Shown: positions 52,486-64,000, counted from the stretch's first letter. The stretch is DNA of 64,000 bases from Rhipidocladum racemiflorum (GCA_036346355.1 CM070579.1:868001-932000); one strand, 5' to 3'. Notes: generated from the sequence alone by a model not told the origin. Numbers and translations are program-made.

Positions 52486-54441
52486 AGGAAGTTGCGCCAC
52501 TACTTTCAAGCACACAAGATCGTGGTGCCGACCGGCTTCCCACTCAGGGAAATCCTGAAAAATCAGGACGCCAGTGGTCGCATAGCCAAGTGGGCAATGG
52601 AGCTCGCCGAGTTCGAGCTGGTGTTCTCGACCGCGACGGCGATAAAGTCACAAGTCTTGGCTGATTTCGTGGCGAGAATGGTCGGCCCCGGCACCACCAC
52701 CAGCGGGACCAATGATTCGAGGAAAACTCACGGACCTTGTATTTTGATGGATCCAGAGCATACTGGCGCCGGGGAAATTTGGCGTCGTCTTGGTCTCCCG
52801 GATGGAGAGCAACTTGATCGCCATCCAACTACATTTCACCGCGACTAACAACGCGGCAGTCTGAAGGCCTTTTGGCGGACTTTGGGCATGTAAATCGCTA
52901 GGAGTCCAACGGCTCCTTTGTGAAGGGCGATTCACGGTTGGTCGTGAACCAGGTCAACAAGGAGTATCGGTGTTCCGATACCTCAATGGCGATGCCTGGC
53001 CGAAGTAAGGAAGATGGAGAAATACTTCAAGAATTTCGAAGTAATCTACATCCCAGGAAGGATAATTCCTGGTGACCAAATGTCTAAGGTCGGTTCCTCT
53101 CAAACCACCGCTCGTGGGTGCTTGTCGAGCACCTACATAAGCCCTCCATTCCCTCTGAAGAGGAGGCACGAGAGACCGGCGGTAGGGTCTCCTTCCTCGA
53201 GCAAAGCGCCAAATTGGATGACGCCATTCATCCGATACCTTGCGCATGGGACATTGCCCGAGGAAGAAGCCGAGCGTTCTGGCTAATAAGGCGATCTTCT
53301 CAAGTCTGATCGATCGAGGGCGACCTATCTGAAAGGCGCATTAGGAATCCTTTCGAGATCGTCTCTCGGGAGGAAGGCAGTACCTTCTTCGTGATATCCA
53401 TGAAGGGATGTGCGGAGCTCACTCGTCTTCGTAACGCTTGTGAGCAAGGCCTTCCGACTAGGGTACCATTGGCCCACGGCTTTGGCGGGCCTTGCGGTCG
53501 ATCGTAATGACTGCCGAGCATGCCGATTTCATGCTCGAAAAGCCCGTCAACCAGGCATATGCCTGCAAACCATACCACTCTCGTGGCCGTTCTCGACAGG
53601 GGCTCGATGTCCTTGGACCCTTCCCGAGGTCGAAAGGTCGCAAGTACTTGCTCGTGGCCATCGACACTTTCACTAAGTGGATAGAGGCCGAGCCCGTCTC
53701 AACCATCTCGGCCCAGGCGGCCAAGAGGTTCCTCCGTAGCAATGTGGTAACTCGGTTCGGGATACCCAGCCGTCTCATCACAGATAATGGGACCCAATTC
53801 ACCAGTGAACTATTCCAAAGTTACTGCGAAGAGGTCGGGACCAAGGTGCAGCCGCCTCGTAGGCGCATCCACAGAGCAACGGAGCAGCCGAACAAGCAAA
53901 TGGGCAGCTAGTCCAGGGCATAAAAAAGAGGGTCTTCAAGACCCTCAACCAGCACAAGCAGCAGTGGGTGGATGAGCTTCCCGCCGTTCTTTGGTCTGTC
54001 CGCACCACGACGAGTCGAGCCACAGGTGAAACGCCTTTCCAACTCGTCTACGGTGCGGAGGCCATCCTGCCTGCCGAAATCGTGCTAGGTTCCCCAAGGG
54101 TGCAACTGATCGATTCCATCGATCAAGAGGTTGAGCGCCTCGTCGACCTGGACCTCGTCGAAGCAACACGCGAACGGGCGTTGCTCCGGTCTGCGGTTTA
54201 CCTACAGGCTCTTCGTAGGCACGCAGCCAAGACAGTCCGACCTAGGGTCCTACAAGTCGGCGACATGGTCTTACGAAGAGTTCAAGACCTGTCGAAAGCC
54301 AACAAGCTGACCCCAAGGTGGGAGGGACCCTACACGGTCGTGTCTACAGCACGCCCGGGGGCTGTTCGCCTCGCGATGCCAGATGGTCGGGAGCTCACCA
54401 GCACCTGGAACATCGATCAACTGCGTAAATTCTACGTTTAG
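52486..54441 (+). pseudogene. RNase H-integrase of gypsy element 3, frameshifted
   Basis: Begins with KLRHYFQAHKIVVPTGFPLR, the connection just before RNase H, directly after gag. RNase H pieces are heavily frameshifted (52700-53290). The integrase core is readable at 53600-53830 (AIDTFTKWIEAEPVST, LITDNGTQFTSELFQSYCEE). The C-terminal part is open from 53968 to 54441 and ends WNIDQLRKFYV. Confidence 0.82.
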
Positions 54442-55106
54442 ACGAGTACTCCTATCTCGCGCCCCTTGCGTTCTTTCCAATAAAACATTTCCCCTCTTTC
54501 TCGTGTTTCGTCCTCGCTTTGTCGAACGAGCATCGTCGTCTACCAGCACTGCAGACGAGCTTATCTGACAAGTATGTGCGCACCATTTCCCTTGGCCCCC
54601 GGCCGGATGCTCGCTCAATCGTTCACTTTCCGCAGTAGCTCTTCACTGTATGCGTGGTCGGGCGCGAGCATCCACTCTAAGCCCGGTTCAGTGACCACTC
54701 GGGTATGGCGGCTCTACGTATTGTTGGTTTAAAGCTCGTCTACTCTGCGCTCACATTTTTTCTCGACACAACCGGCCTATTTAAATCATTCAAAAAATCG
54801 TCACGACCAAAGCGACCCTTAAAATTTTCCCATGAACAAACTCGTGCTCGCAACAGTGAGGACACGACCTTTGTCCATGGCAGGGGGGCTCCGTATGATA
54901 GGAACGTCCCGTCCCTTCTTCCAAGGATCCTTTGCTCGTATCTATGCTACATGCTCTATACAGGAACTTGTTTTCTTTGCTCGTATCTATGCTATATGCT
55001 CTATGCAGGAACTTGTTTTCTTTTTCTGCAGAACCGGGATCATATAGGCATATGTTGAAGGCGAACTTGAGAAAAACAGGCAAGAACCAAACACCTGCGA
55101 GTTTGC
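54442..55106. other. spacer of element 3 between pol and antisense ORF
   Basis: Non-coding. Contains a direct repeat of about 50 bp (54935-55020, TTTGCTCGTATCTATGCTA-type). Confidence 0.5.
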
Positions 55107-58084
55107 TCATTTAACCCGAAAGGTTGTTTTCTTTTTACACGGGATTTTACTGCGAGTTAAAAATAAAAGAAGAGCTAAGTCCCACGCTCGACTGAAGGCA
55201 GCAAGTTCCTCCTTAAGGAGTCGACCTCTGCCTCCAGGTCCAAAACTTTCCGCCGAAAGCAAAGACGACCTCACCGCTTGTCCGAAGGCGCCGCACCTCC
55301 TTGAGCTGGGCCTCTTCACGCTCCGAGCTCGTTGGAGTTCGGCGCAGTCGAGGACCTCCGTATGGCAGCTTCCCCAGCTCCTCTTCGAGGTCGGCACATA
55401 CATTCCGAAGTGTTCTTCGCCGACTTCGCTCTCAAAGAGCTGGTCGGCCCGACGACGAGGCTCTTCGCCGACTCCAGGCTCCTTCAGGTCGGCCTCGCGC
55501 ACCTCGGAGACCCGGCGCTCGAGATCGGCGATCTTGGCGTCTGCTCGCGATGGTGCGCCGAGAACTCCTCTCGCTGGCTGCGGAGGCATCGATGTCCTCC
55601 ATAGCCTTCGCGGCAAACTTGGAGCAAAGGGAAGGAAAGTCAAGAAGAACCCTAGAAGATTGCTCGACTCATATAAAAGTTGAGAGCAAACGCTTACGAA
55701 GAGCGGTGACGGCTTGTCTTGAAGCGGCGGCGATCGGTGGCGCCCGGCTTAAAAAGGGATTAACCCACGCAGGGCCATCGATCGAGCTGGCGCATCACGC
55801 GATCTTGCCCCTCACAGGCACCGGTGCTCCCGGAGGGCAACGGCGTCTCCTCCTTCGACCAACCCAGGCGCCACGAGCTTGGTCTTCTGCGTCGACAGGC
55901 GGCTCGTGGCCGCCTTCCTCCTGCCCGGCCGCTGCGCTTGGGGACTGGACGCCGACCGCCGCTTCCGCCCCTTGCACCTCCGCGACCGGAAGCAATGGGG
56001 GCTCCACGCTCGGAGGCGATTGGTCGAGGACGACCACCTCCGGCCCATCAACGGCCACCTCCTCTTCGTGGCCCGCAGACGGAGGCAGCTGGTCGGGCTC
56101 AGCGATCACTTCCGCGGCTGGAAGTGGCTGGGCAATCACGACCGCATCTTCCCCTTGGTCCGCGGTCGGAGGTGGCTGGCTGGCAGTAACCGGCTCCTCC
56201 TCTTGGCTCGCGGCCAAGAGCGGTGGGTCGAAAGCCGCCACCGCTTGGCCACCGAAGCCCGTCGCCTGGGGCTCGCTCGCGCTTACCCCTTCGCAAGGGA
56301 CCAAGGCCAAGGCTTCTTGGTCCTCAGCCCCCTGCGGCTCCTGCTCCTCATGGTGGAGTAGGTTCCACGTCCACGGGTCCCGCCGAGGGAAGCTCGGGCT
56401 CCACTGAGTCCGCAGCTGGCGCCGGCTCCTCCCCCGCCTCGGCCATCACTTGGTCGACGACGCGGTCGAGCTCGGCGTCAACTGCAGAGTCGATAATCTC
56501 CTCAGCCATCTGACGGAAGTCCAAAAGCAACATCCGAGCTATCACGCCCACACCAAACCGGGTGGGGTTAGCCCGAAGAAAATCGCAAGACAAGAACAGA
56601 GCAAGAGAATGAAGTGGAAGCTTACCTTCTGCCCGACGAGCAGCGCCATCCTCCTCGGCCTCCTCGCCTCGGGCCATAGGCGACCTGCCCGCGGTGGCCT
56701 CGTAGGCCTCGGCCACGACCACGACGCGCTCCTCCGCGGCGTCACTGGCACGTGCCATCGCCGGGTCGACGTCGTCCATGTCGACCTCTTCCAGCACCAA
56801 GGTTGCTTGAGAGGTCGACCTCCTGCTCCTTCTGACCAGAGCATAGGTGGCCTCCTCTTCTTCCTCCTCTTCGGGGGCATCGACCACCCGAATAAGGTAG
56901 TCTGGAGGGCCTTGATGCGCCTCTCGGCCCGCTCCTTGGTCGGGAGGGACCTGGCCTCCTCCTCGGCCTTCCTCGCCTGCTCGGCGAGCTGTTCCAGTCG
57001 GCCCATCAGCTCCGGCCTCCTCTGTTTGAAGTCATCATACCAGATTCGGAGTTCGCTTACCTCCTGGCGGTCGGCGTACTCAAGGTGCGGCGTGGTGATC
57101 TGGTCGGCTTCGGCGCCCGACCGCTGGCGCGAGGCGAGGCGGATGCTGGCGACCTCGACCCGCCAACCTCTTGCGGGAACCCCTGGCGGGGTGCGGCTTG
57201 CGGCGTGACTGCGGCGCTTCGACACGGCAAGGTCAAGGCGACCTTCTCACGCAAAGCAGAGATCGGGAGAGATAAGCTCGGAAAACATGCCCTCGGCGAA
57301 GCGAGAAGATGTACTAACCGCGTCACCGCGGTCAAAGACGTTCTTGGGGATCGGCGATTGGCGTCGGCTCCTTCTCGCCGAGGCACCGAACATCTCGGCG
57401 ACCCTCTCGTCAACCGATCCGTTCGGGGCTGCGTCACGAAGATTAAAACAATATACATATATAGCACCGATCACGAAAGCGGCGATGCTCGGAAAGAGGT
57501 CGAGGAACATACTGCGTTGTCCTCACGGGTGAAGTCATGCCACCGGTCACCTCGAAGAAGGGTGCTCGCGGCGCCTCGGGGGACACCGGTTGAAGAGTAA
57601 AGTCGGGCGATATCTCGACCAGTGAGCCCCATCTGGGCGAGCTCATCGATCGCCCCGAGCACCCGCTCTTCCCTCGGAGTTGCAGGCGAGCGCGCCGTCT
57701 CGATGGCGGGCGTCCTCCCGATGTAGACCAAGCCCAGGGACCCCTCCGCCTTCTTACGGTAGAACCAGGTCATTAACCCGACACCGAGTCCTTCAAAGCA
57801 ACAAGAGGGTACTCGTATGGTCGGTTGGGCGGAGCGAAGATAAACGCATAACCGACGGAGCCATCCCGGCCGGTGCGGAAGGGGGAGTAGAAGTGAAAGA
57901 AAAGGCTAGCCGTGGGCACTACACCCACGTACGCCTCACAAAGATGGGAGAAGATTGCGAGAGAAAGGATAGAGTTGGGGTGGAGATGAGAGATCTCGCA
58001 CCCACAGAAGGCAAGAAACTGCCGTACCGTTGCAGGAAGGCTTCTCTGAGAAGGAACCGCAGAACAACCAAACGACGCGCCCAC
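55107..58084 (-). pseudogene. antisense accessory gene of element 3
   Basis: Opposite to pol. The N-terminal 'putative gypsy type transposon' domain is in two frames (58084-57773 and 57773-57471), with HPNSILSLAIFSHLCEAYVG, TASLFFHFYSPFRTG and, after the break, WFYRKKAEGSLGLVYIGRTP. Acidic/Pro-rich segments (56887-56348 and 56310-55795) and a coiled-coil-like end (55643-55107) follow, the same order as in element 2. Introns were not resolved. Confidence 0.7.
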
Positions 58085-58232
58085 GCGGAGTAAGCACGCG
58101 GCGGGTAAAGAAGCTCGTCTCCGGACGTAAAATGGTCGTAAGCCACGACCAAAAGAAATTCAATCCCCCCTCAAGTCTTCTTAGGCTCAAGGGGAAGCCC
58201 GAGGGTTCCCCGCTTGAACCTCGGGGGCTAGC

Positions 58233-58875
58233 TGTCGGGGATTGGCTATCTGGCAAAAGACCACGGTACCCCCGTGAAAAGCTAAACCCGCCGACCAAGC
58301 AATACTAGAAGACAGGATGCTCGGAAGAATGAAACGAGCATCCCTCCTTCTCCTCCGAGCATACGCGTCTGCACCTTTACCCGTAGAAGCACCAAACACG
58401 CCCCCCCCCACGAGCAAGCATGCTCGTAGAGGCCACGACCTACTCGGGTGTTTGGTCGGGGGGCCCGGTGAACGCTACGAAGAAGGAAGGAGCCAACCAA
58501 TCAGCCGAAGATCAAGGGAGATCATACCCGAAATTCAAAACAGCGCGCGAATCAAGGACGACGAGTCACGGATATGGATACATAGCGTGATCCCAGGAGG
58601 TAGTTGCCTTTTTCGGTACCTATAGTCGTATTATTTAAACCCCCCTGAAGATTTGTAAAGGAGGGGGAAAAAAAAGGAGATAGAACATAATACACTGGAG
58701 TAGGGCTATTATCCCGGCAGAGGGAGGCCCGAACCAGGATAAACACCGTGTCCCCCTTTTCTTCTTCTCCCGACCTCGCATCGCTCGAACGACCTCTTCG
58801 ATCCGCACGACGGGGCTCTGTTGATCCCCCATTCAACAAGTAAGCTCGACGGGAGCCGTTCTCCAATCGTCGACA
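58233..58875 (+). repeat. 3' LTR of gypsy element 3 (643 bp)
   Basis: TGTCGGGG to CGTCGACA. Preceded by the purine-rich CTCGGGGGCTAGC. Nearly identical to the 5' LTR. Confidence 0.93.
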
Positions 58876-58880
58876 AAAAC

Positions 58881-59434
58881 ATTCTCTCCACTCTGAATTT
58901 AAATTCTGCATTTATATTATGTCTTTACATTACGCAATTTAAATTCAGTCTTTACATTATGTAATTTAAATTCAGTCTTTACATTCTCGCAATTTAAATT
59001 CCGCAAGTTGGATTTGTCTCCCCTCCTTCTACTTGCTTCTGGTTCTTAGTGCCAAGGATGAGAGATTGATTGGATGAATCTTCACTTAGATCATATCCCA
59101 ATCCTCTAGGCATTCCTTGTTCCGAGTTTTGCGAGAAACCGATCTCTTATGTTTCCATTGATGAATCATTGTTTGATCGTGTTTTGATGGGTTTCTTTGT
59201 GACTTCTAGCTTGCTGTGACTCGTGGGAAGGTATCCAAGTTTATCTTGATCTTCAAAATCCCACGAGTAAGTCTAGATCACATATTTGCTCTTTTGCTCT
59301 AGGAGAGAATTTTTGCTCCAGGATCTTTATTCCTTGTAAGAGAGGTTTTTAGTTGGATGCTATTTGTCCAGTAGGTGGGGAAGTTTTATTTTGGGATCAT
59401 TCACCCCCCCTCTGATCGCCATTCCGATCTTTCA
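58881..59434 (+). repeat. 3' part of the copia element 2 5' LTR
   Basis: Continues the LTR interrupted at 49727. It includes a short tandem repeat of AATTTAAATTC-type units (58898-59005) and ends ...GATCTTTCA two bases before the primer-binding site. Confidence 0.8.
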
Positions 59435-59436
59435 AT

Positions 59437-59448
59437 TGGTATCAGAGC
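59437..59448 (+). other. primer-binding site of copia element 2
   Basis: TGGTATCAGAGC, complementary to the 3' end of initiator tRNA-Met, the standard copia primer site, located just after the LTR end. Confidence 0.93.
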
Positions 59449-59489
59449 CGGTTTTGCTCTTTTATAGATCTTGACCGGTCTCAAGAGCC

Positions 59490-60540
59490 ATGGCGATGGA
59501 CAAGTACTCAACTAAGCCTCCAATTTTTGCTGGAGTTGATTATCCGTTCTGGAAGGTTCGGATGGAGACATACATCACTGCCCAGGGCTTTTCCTTATGG
59601 CAGAAGGTGAAGAACCCGTATGAGGTTCCGGCCGATGAGAACGTTAACGCCGCAAACATGGCTGACGTTGAGGCAAACGCTAAGGCCAAGAACCTCCTCA
59701 TACAGGGACTTAGCGCTGATGAGTATGATCGCGTCTCTCACCTACGATCGGCTCCACGAGATGCAGGTGACCCTCAATGCTTACCATGAGGGCACCACTC
59801 GAGATCAAGTCCGTGAGGCAGGATCAATTTAAGCGTGACTACAACAAGTTTGAGCAGCATTTGGTGAGAGCCTTGATGAGTGCTTTGCTCGTTTTGCGAA
59901 GATTCTCGGCAATCTTGGTCGATCGGGTTGTTCATACACTGATTCGGAGAATGCGAGGCATTTTCTTGAGCACTCGATCACGAGGATTTGGGAGATGAAG
60001 GTAACCACCATCACGGATCACACGGATTTGTCCACTTTGACTCTTGATGGGTTGTATTCCCGTCTCAAGACTCATGAGCTCGACATTGTCGCTCGTAGGA
60101 CGAAATCCCAATCGATGGCCTTGGTTACTGATCCCAGCGGGTCTTCCTCTTCAGGACCCTCACTTGACTTCTCTTACGGTTTTCTCTCCCGCACTTTGCG
60201 GCGTAGCGATGACGTTCTAGAACAATTTCGGAAGATTTAGCTTGCTCTTGTCGCTCGAAAATTTTCGAACATTTACAAGAGGGTGAGAGATAGGAAGAGG
60301 AGTGGCAAGTTCACTTGCTTTGAGTGTGGTGGCCCCAACCACATTAGGGCAAACTGCCCCAAGCTGGAGAAGGGCAATAATGAACAAGGCGGTGCGGGCA
60401 AGAACGACTACATCAACAAGAACCGCAACAAGAAGCCTCCATTTCGTGGCCGGCGCAAGAAGAAGAAACACCGCAAGTTCGCCAAGGGCAAGAAGCTTTT
60501 CACCGCGTCCTCGCCCGCTCGATGACCTTGACCTCTCCGG
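59490..60540 (+). pseudogene. gag of copia element 2, frameshifted
   Basis: Starts MAMDKYSTKPPIFAGVDYPF followed by W and the KVRMETYITAQGF block, the typical copia gag start. The frame breaks near 59745. Further pieces are at 59777-59998 (EIKSVRQDQFKRDYNKFE), 59995-60240 (LSTLTLDGLYSRLKTHEL) and 60283-60525. The last contains a CCHC zinc knuckle CFECGGPNHIRANC and a Lys/Arg-rich tail. Confidence 0.88.
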
Positions 60541-62300
60541 CACGGAGACATGGAGCGGCGAGGACGAGGATGAACCGCAAGAGAAGGCGAAGGGCGGCGA
60601 TGACTTCTCGGTATGTGCTTCATGGCCTCCAATGCCATGGAAGTACCCGACACCGAAGTCTGGCGACACGGAGGAGAGTACCTTCTTATGACCAGCTCCA
60701 TGATGCTTTTATCAAACTAGGAAAGTTTCATTCCAAGTCTAGAGCTAGGTGTTTGGATCTAGAGAAGGAAGTAGGTACCTTATCTCGGGAGTTAGCTTCA
60801 CTTAGATCTTGTTCCTCGAGACTCGATATTTGTACTTTGTGTGATGCTTTGCTTGTGGAGTTGGAGAACCTAAGGACCCTACATGATAGTGTGGTTTCGA
60901 TCTTGAGGCTCTTAGGTCGAAGGATGCTAGCACATGTTCTGTTGATCCTATTCCTGCTGATGCTAGCTTTCTTCATGCTCACACAACTGTATCTTGTGAA
61001 AATTGCCCTAAATTGCTTACTGAAATTGATGCCATGAGCTCACACCTTAGGAAGCTTTCTGCTAGAAATGATGAACTTGAATCATATGCTTCTAAGGACC
61101 CAGTCAGCTCATGTGAGGGCTGTAAGCAACTAAAAATGCTTATGATGACTTGGTGCTTGAAAACTCAAAATTTGCTAAGGATCTACTAGCTAAGTCACAA
61201 AATGGTTGCATGCTGTGTGTTGGGGTAGCCGAGGACATGAATCAAATTCATGTAGAGCTTAGGAAGAAGCTCAAAGCCCAGGTGGGTAGGATTAGAGACT
61301 CTCCATGTGTTTCTTGCGAGTCCCTCAAGATCGAGGCTGCTCTTTATAGGGAGAGATTTGATCGCTTAGTTCGCTCTTCTCCATCTGGCTCTTCCCCTGC
61401 TACTCCTTCCCATTGCCCTTCTTGTGCCTCACTTTTTCGGGAGTGTCAGTACCTTATGAGCACTCTCGAGAAGTTTGTTGGAGGTAAGAAGAAGCTTAAT
61501 CTTATCCTAGATCAGTCCAAGATTAGCAGATTCAATCAAGGTCTAGGGTTTGATGCCTTGGAGCATACACGGGCGCATCCGCCCACTGTTGTGCGTGCCT
61601 CCAAGAGCGGAGAGATAGTGGTGGCTCCACAGGTGAGCACCAACGTGTTTAGATCAGCGAGGGATTGTCCACGGACGTCGGCGAGAAGGGTGCTTCTCAT
61701 GCTACTTCAGCCCCCAAGGCGAAGTATACATGCACCTTCTGTAAGAAGGATGGACATATAGCTGATTTCTGCTTCAGACGCGCCAAGATCTCTCGGCGTG
61801 AGCGTGTTCGTGCTCTTAGGGGTATTCAGGGTCATCCCCAGACTCTGAGTGTGCCTAAGGCACACATGGCTTCTAGACAGGATAGACAAGCTAGAGAGTC
61901 TCCTGTTTTTGGACAGCGATAGGGCTTGGTTTCGAGCTTCTACTGGTTTCGCCAGAGGCGTCCCGAGTCGATCTTCTTCCGTCGTCCTCTTGATATTCCT
62001 CGTTTTTCCCATCGAGGTAGATATCGTGGCGTGAGTTAGCTTTCCCAGCGGAGAGTGCAGGCAGCGACAGGATGGTCCGGCCTTTGCATCTCGGCGGACC
62101 AACCCGGCACCTGCTCCCAGATGTCTGACTGGAGCGGAGTCTGAGTTTGTGAGAGTCGAGTCACGGAGAGGTGCCAAATTGCATTCTTCTACTCCGTTGA
62201 CTGTTTCGTCTACTGCCTGATTGACTCGATGTGGGTTCCTAGATCTGCACTGATCTATCCTGGTACTGAAACATCTGCTTTTCGCTCTCTTTGATTTAGG
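60541..62300 (+). pseudogene. extended gag region of copia element 2 with repeated CxxC motifs and second zinc knuckle
   Basis: Frames at 60700-61037, 61038-61760 and 61665-61922 read helical, Leu-rich segments each opened by a Cys pair: CTLC, CENC, CEGC, CMLC, CVSC and CPSC. A second CCHC knuckle CTFCKKDGHIADFC follows at about 61727-61768. Such a long coiled-coil extension is typical of SIRE/Opie-type copia elements. 61923-62300 is out of frame. Confidence 0.7.
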
Positions 62301-62701
62301 TCCGTAGGACAGGGAAGGAGGAGGTTTGGATTGTAGACTCCGGCTGCTCACATCATATGACCGGAGACTCCCGTTGGTTTTCTTCCCTAGTCCGAGCTCC
62401 CGGTGATGAGGTCATCACTTTTGGGGATGCTTCTTCAGGTAGAGTCATCGCTAAAGGTACCGTTTGCATTAATGATAAGTTTGTTCTTAAGGACGTTGCC
62501 TTAGTGAGTAAGCTGCATTTCAATTTGCTTTCTGTTACTCAGCTTATCGATGACCATATCGAGGTAAGCTTCAAGTTTAGTGGCTGTAGAATCCTCGATT
62601 CTCATGGGGAGTTGATTTGCGGGATTTCTCGTTTTGGGAGAGTCTTTCGTGCTGATTTTTCTTCTTCTTCTCGAGACTCTCTCCATTGTCTTATTGCTTG
62701 A
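62301..62701 (+). pseudogene. aspartic protease of copia element 2
   Basis: Contains VWIVDSGCSHHMTGD (the DSG active site at about 62334-62345), then GRVIAKGTVCINDKFVLKDV and KLHFNLLSVTQLID, typical of copia protease. TGA at 62699-62701. Confidence 0.88.
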
Positions 62702-64000
62702 GTCCCGTGATCTCTCCTTTTGGCATAGGAGGCTTGGTCACATTGGCTTTGATCATTTGACCCGAGTTAAGCGGCCATGATCTCATTCGTGGCTTGCCCA
62801 AACTCAAGATGGTCAAAGATATAGTATGCCCTCCTTGCCCGACATGGCAAGATGGTTCTTTGCTTCTCATCCCGATCACCCGAGTGATGGTGATGCACCA
62901 GGACAGCTCTTGCATATGGACACTTTGTTGGTCGGCTAGAGTGCGATCGCGGGAGGGAAGTGGTACATTCTTGTCATTGTCGATGACTTTTCGAGGTATT
63001 CTTGGGTCTTCTTCATGGCCTCGAAGGATGAGTCATTTTCTCACTTTAGGGGTTTGGTTCATAGGTTGTCTCTTGAGCTCCCAGGTGCTTTACGAGCGAT
63101 CCGCAGTGACAATGGCACAGAGTTCAAGAACTCCTACTTTAGTAGCTTCTGTGAGGAGTCAGGCATAGAGCATCAGTTCTCTTCTCCATATGTCCCTCAG
63201 CAAAATGGCGTAGTGGAGAGGAAGAACAGAACCCTGGTCGAGATGGCCAGGACGATGCTAGATAGTACAATACTCCTAGGAAGTTTTGAAATGAAGTTTG
63301 TAGCTACGGCATGCCATGTTGCCAACAGAGTCTTTCTTAGGGCACACTTGCATTGTACTTCTTATGAGTTGAGATATGGGCGAAAGCCTAGTGTATCTCA
63401 TTTTCGTATTTTTGGTTGCAAGTGCTTCTTCTTGAAGTGCGAAACCTAGATAAGTTCGAGTCACATTACTGGCTGATGGGATCTTTACGGGTTACTCGAC
63501 TTACGCTTTCGTAGCTATAGGATTTGGGCTATAGACTTGGGTAGGATCATAGAGACTTGTGAGGTGACTTTTGATGAGGCTAGCCACAGGAACTAGACAC
63601 GACATTTCAGGTTCTTCTCCTCTTTTCCAGTCTATTTTCCCTGAGGATGATGATGACGGAGATGAAGGCGTCTTGCCTGATCCAGTCACCATTCCTACTC
63701 CCGAGGTGCATCCCACTTCCATTTCTGCACCTCAGGGAGATCAGCCCTTACCCTCAGACTCTTCTGCAGCCCGGTGGCTCTGTTCCTACTTCTCCCATAC
63801 GAGGAGTAGAGGCCACGTCACCTTGGACCACCCGATATATACAAAGGCGTCATCCATCTGATCAGATGATCGGCGATTTGTTCGAGCGTGTCACACGCTC
63901 GAAATCGGGTCTGTCTTCGTTCTGCCTTCACTCTGCCTTTGTTGCCTCTTTTGAGCCGAAGGATGTTTCTCATGCATTATCCAATGAGTCGTGGATTAAT
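62702..64000 (+). pseudogene. GAG-pre-integrase and integrase of copia element 2, frameshifted, cut by window edge
   Basis: FWHRRLGHIGFDHLTRVKR (62717-62775) is the HHCC zinc region. The integrase core follows with IVDDFSRYSWVFF (about 62975-63015), IRSDNGTEFKNSYF (63100-63145) and PQQNGVVERKNRT (63197-63235), giving the D, D and E positions. It continues to FRIFGCKCFF and a TAG at 63447-63449. After that, pieces of the integrase-RT linker (63571-63861) are in several frames. RT lies beyond the window. Confidence 0.88.

Larger units (their letters stand above)
49728..58875 (+). mobile_element. Ty3/gypsy element 3 (Tat/RIRE2-like), internal deletion derivative
   Basis: 9,148 bp flanked by the 5-bp duplication AAAAC (49723-49727 and 58876-58880). 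Same LTR ends, primer-binding site, gag, integrase and antisense ORF as element 2. Gag is joined directly to the RNase H region near 52486, so protease and RT are absent (roughly 1.8 kb relative to element 2). The two LTRs differ by only about seven substitutions by eye, so it is the youngest of the three. Confidence 0.93.
48290..64000 (+). mobile_element. Ty1/copia element 2 (SIRE/Opie-like), 5' part, interrupted by gypsy element 3
   Basis: The 5' LTR, a tRNA-Met-type primer-binding site, gag, protease and integrase are present; the window ends before RT. The LTR start is uncertain. I place it between about 48150 and 49150; the region from 48290 has the scattered CGGACC motifs seen in LTRs of Opie/Ji-type elements. 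The LTR is split by gypsy element 3 (49728-58875). All coding segments are frameshifted. Confidence 0.8.

Noticed and set aside
59437..59448. TGGTATCAGAGC considered as a tRNA fragment
   Set aside because: It directly follows an LTR end and is the standard copia primer-binding site.

Overview
This window is plant nuclear DNA, almost certainly from a grass. The evidence is spliced genes with GT-AG introns, GC-rich 5' coding ends, Stowaway- and Harbinger-like MITEs, and nested Ty3/gypsy elements of the Tat/RIRE2 type. Species is not resolved. Roughly 60% of the window is transposable-element DNA. There are five apparently intact host genes, one broken host gene and one captured gene fragment.

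Layout. 1-1133: decayed 3' end of a Ty1/copia element with its 3' LTR. 1488-4011 (+): four-exon MORF/DAG-type organellar RNA-editing factor. Its 1.6 kb third intron holds five tandem copies of a box H/ACA snoRNA. The 5' pocket of every copy complements a conserved 18S rRNA segment (AAAGCAUUUGCCAAGG). 5207-10640 (-): 17-exon mitochondrial type-I DnaJ (GFA2-like), convergent with the MORF gene. 11097-41484: a cluster of NDR1/HIN1-like (LEA_2) membrane protein genes, three intact (11097-11804 -, 26954-27577 -, 40732-41484 +) and one pseudogene. The cluster has been stretched by a hAT element carrying a COBRA-like gene fragment (11967-12961), gypsy element 1 (13890-23713, minus orientation, splitting the pseudogene, TSD CCGTT) and gypsy element 2 (28205-39695, plus orientation, TSD AGTTC). 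Element 2 sits in a small tandem array that also carries a MITE. 43614-45953 (+): intact single-exon DUF4220/DUF594 membrane protein gene.

47451-64000 is repetitive. It holds a 23-bp minisatellite, a 32-bp palindrome, and a second Ty1/copia element running off the right edge. That copia element's 5' LTR is interrupted by gypsy element 3 (49728-58875, TSD AAAAC), an internal deletion derivative lacking protease and reverse transcriptase.

The three gypsy elements share one architecture: LTR, gag-pol, then a long antisense open reading frame of the 'putative gypsy type transposon' family, then LTR. All coding regions of the elements are broken to some degree; the RNase H-integrase ORF of element 1 is the best preserved. 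The most notable host feature is the intronic snoRNA array, which would couple production of an rRNA-modification guide to transcription of an organellar RNA-editing factor.
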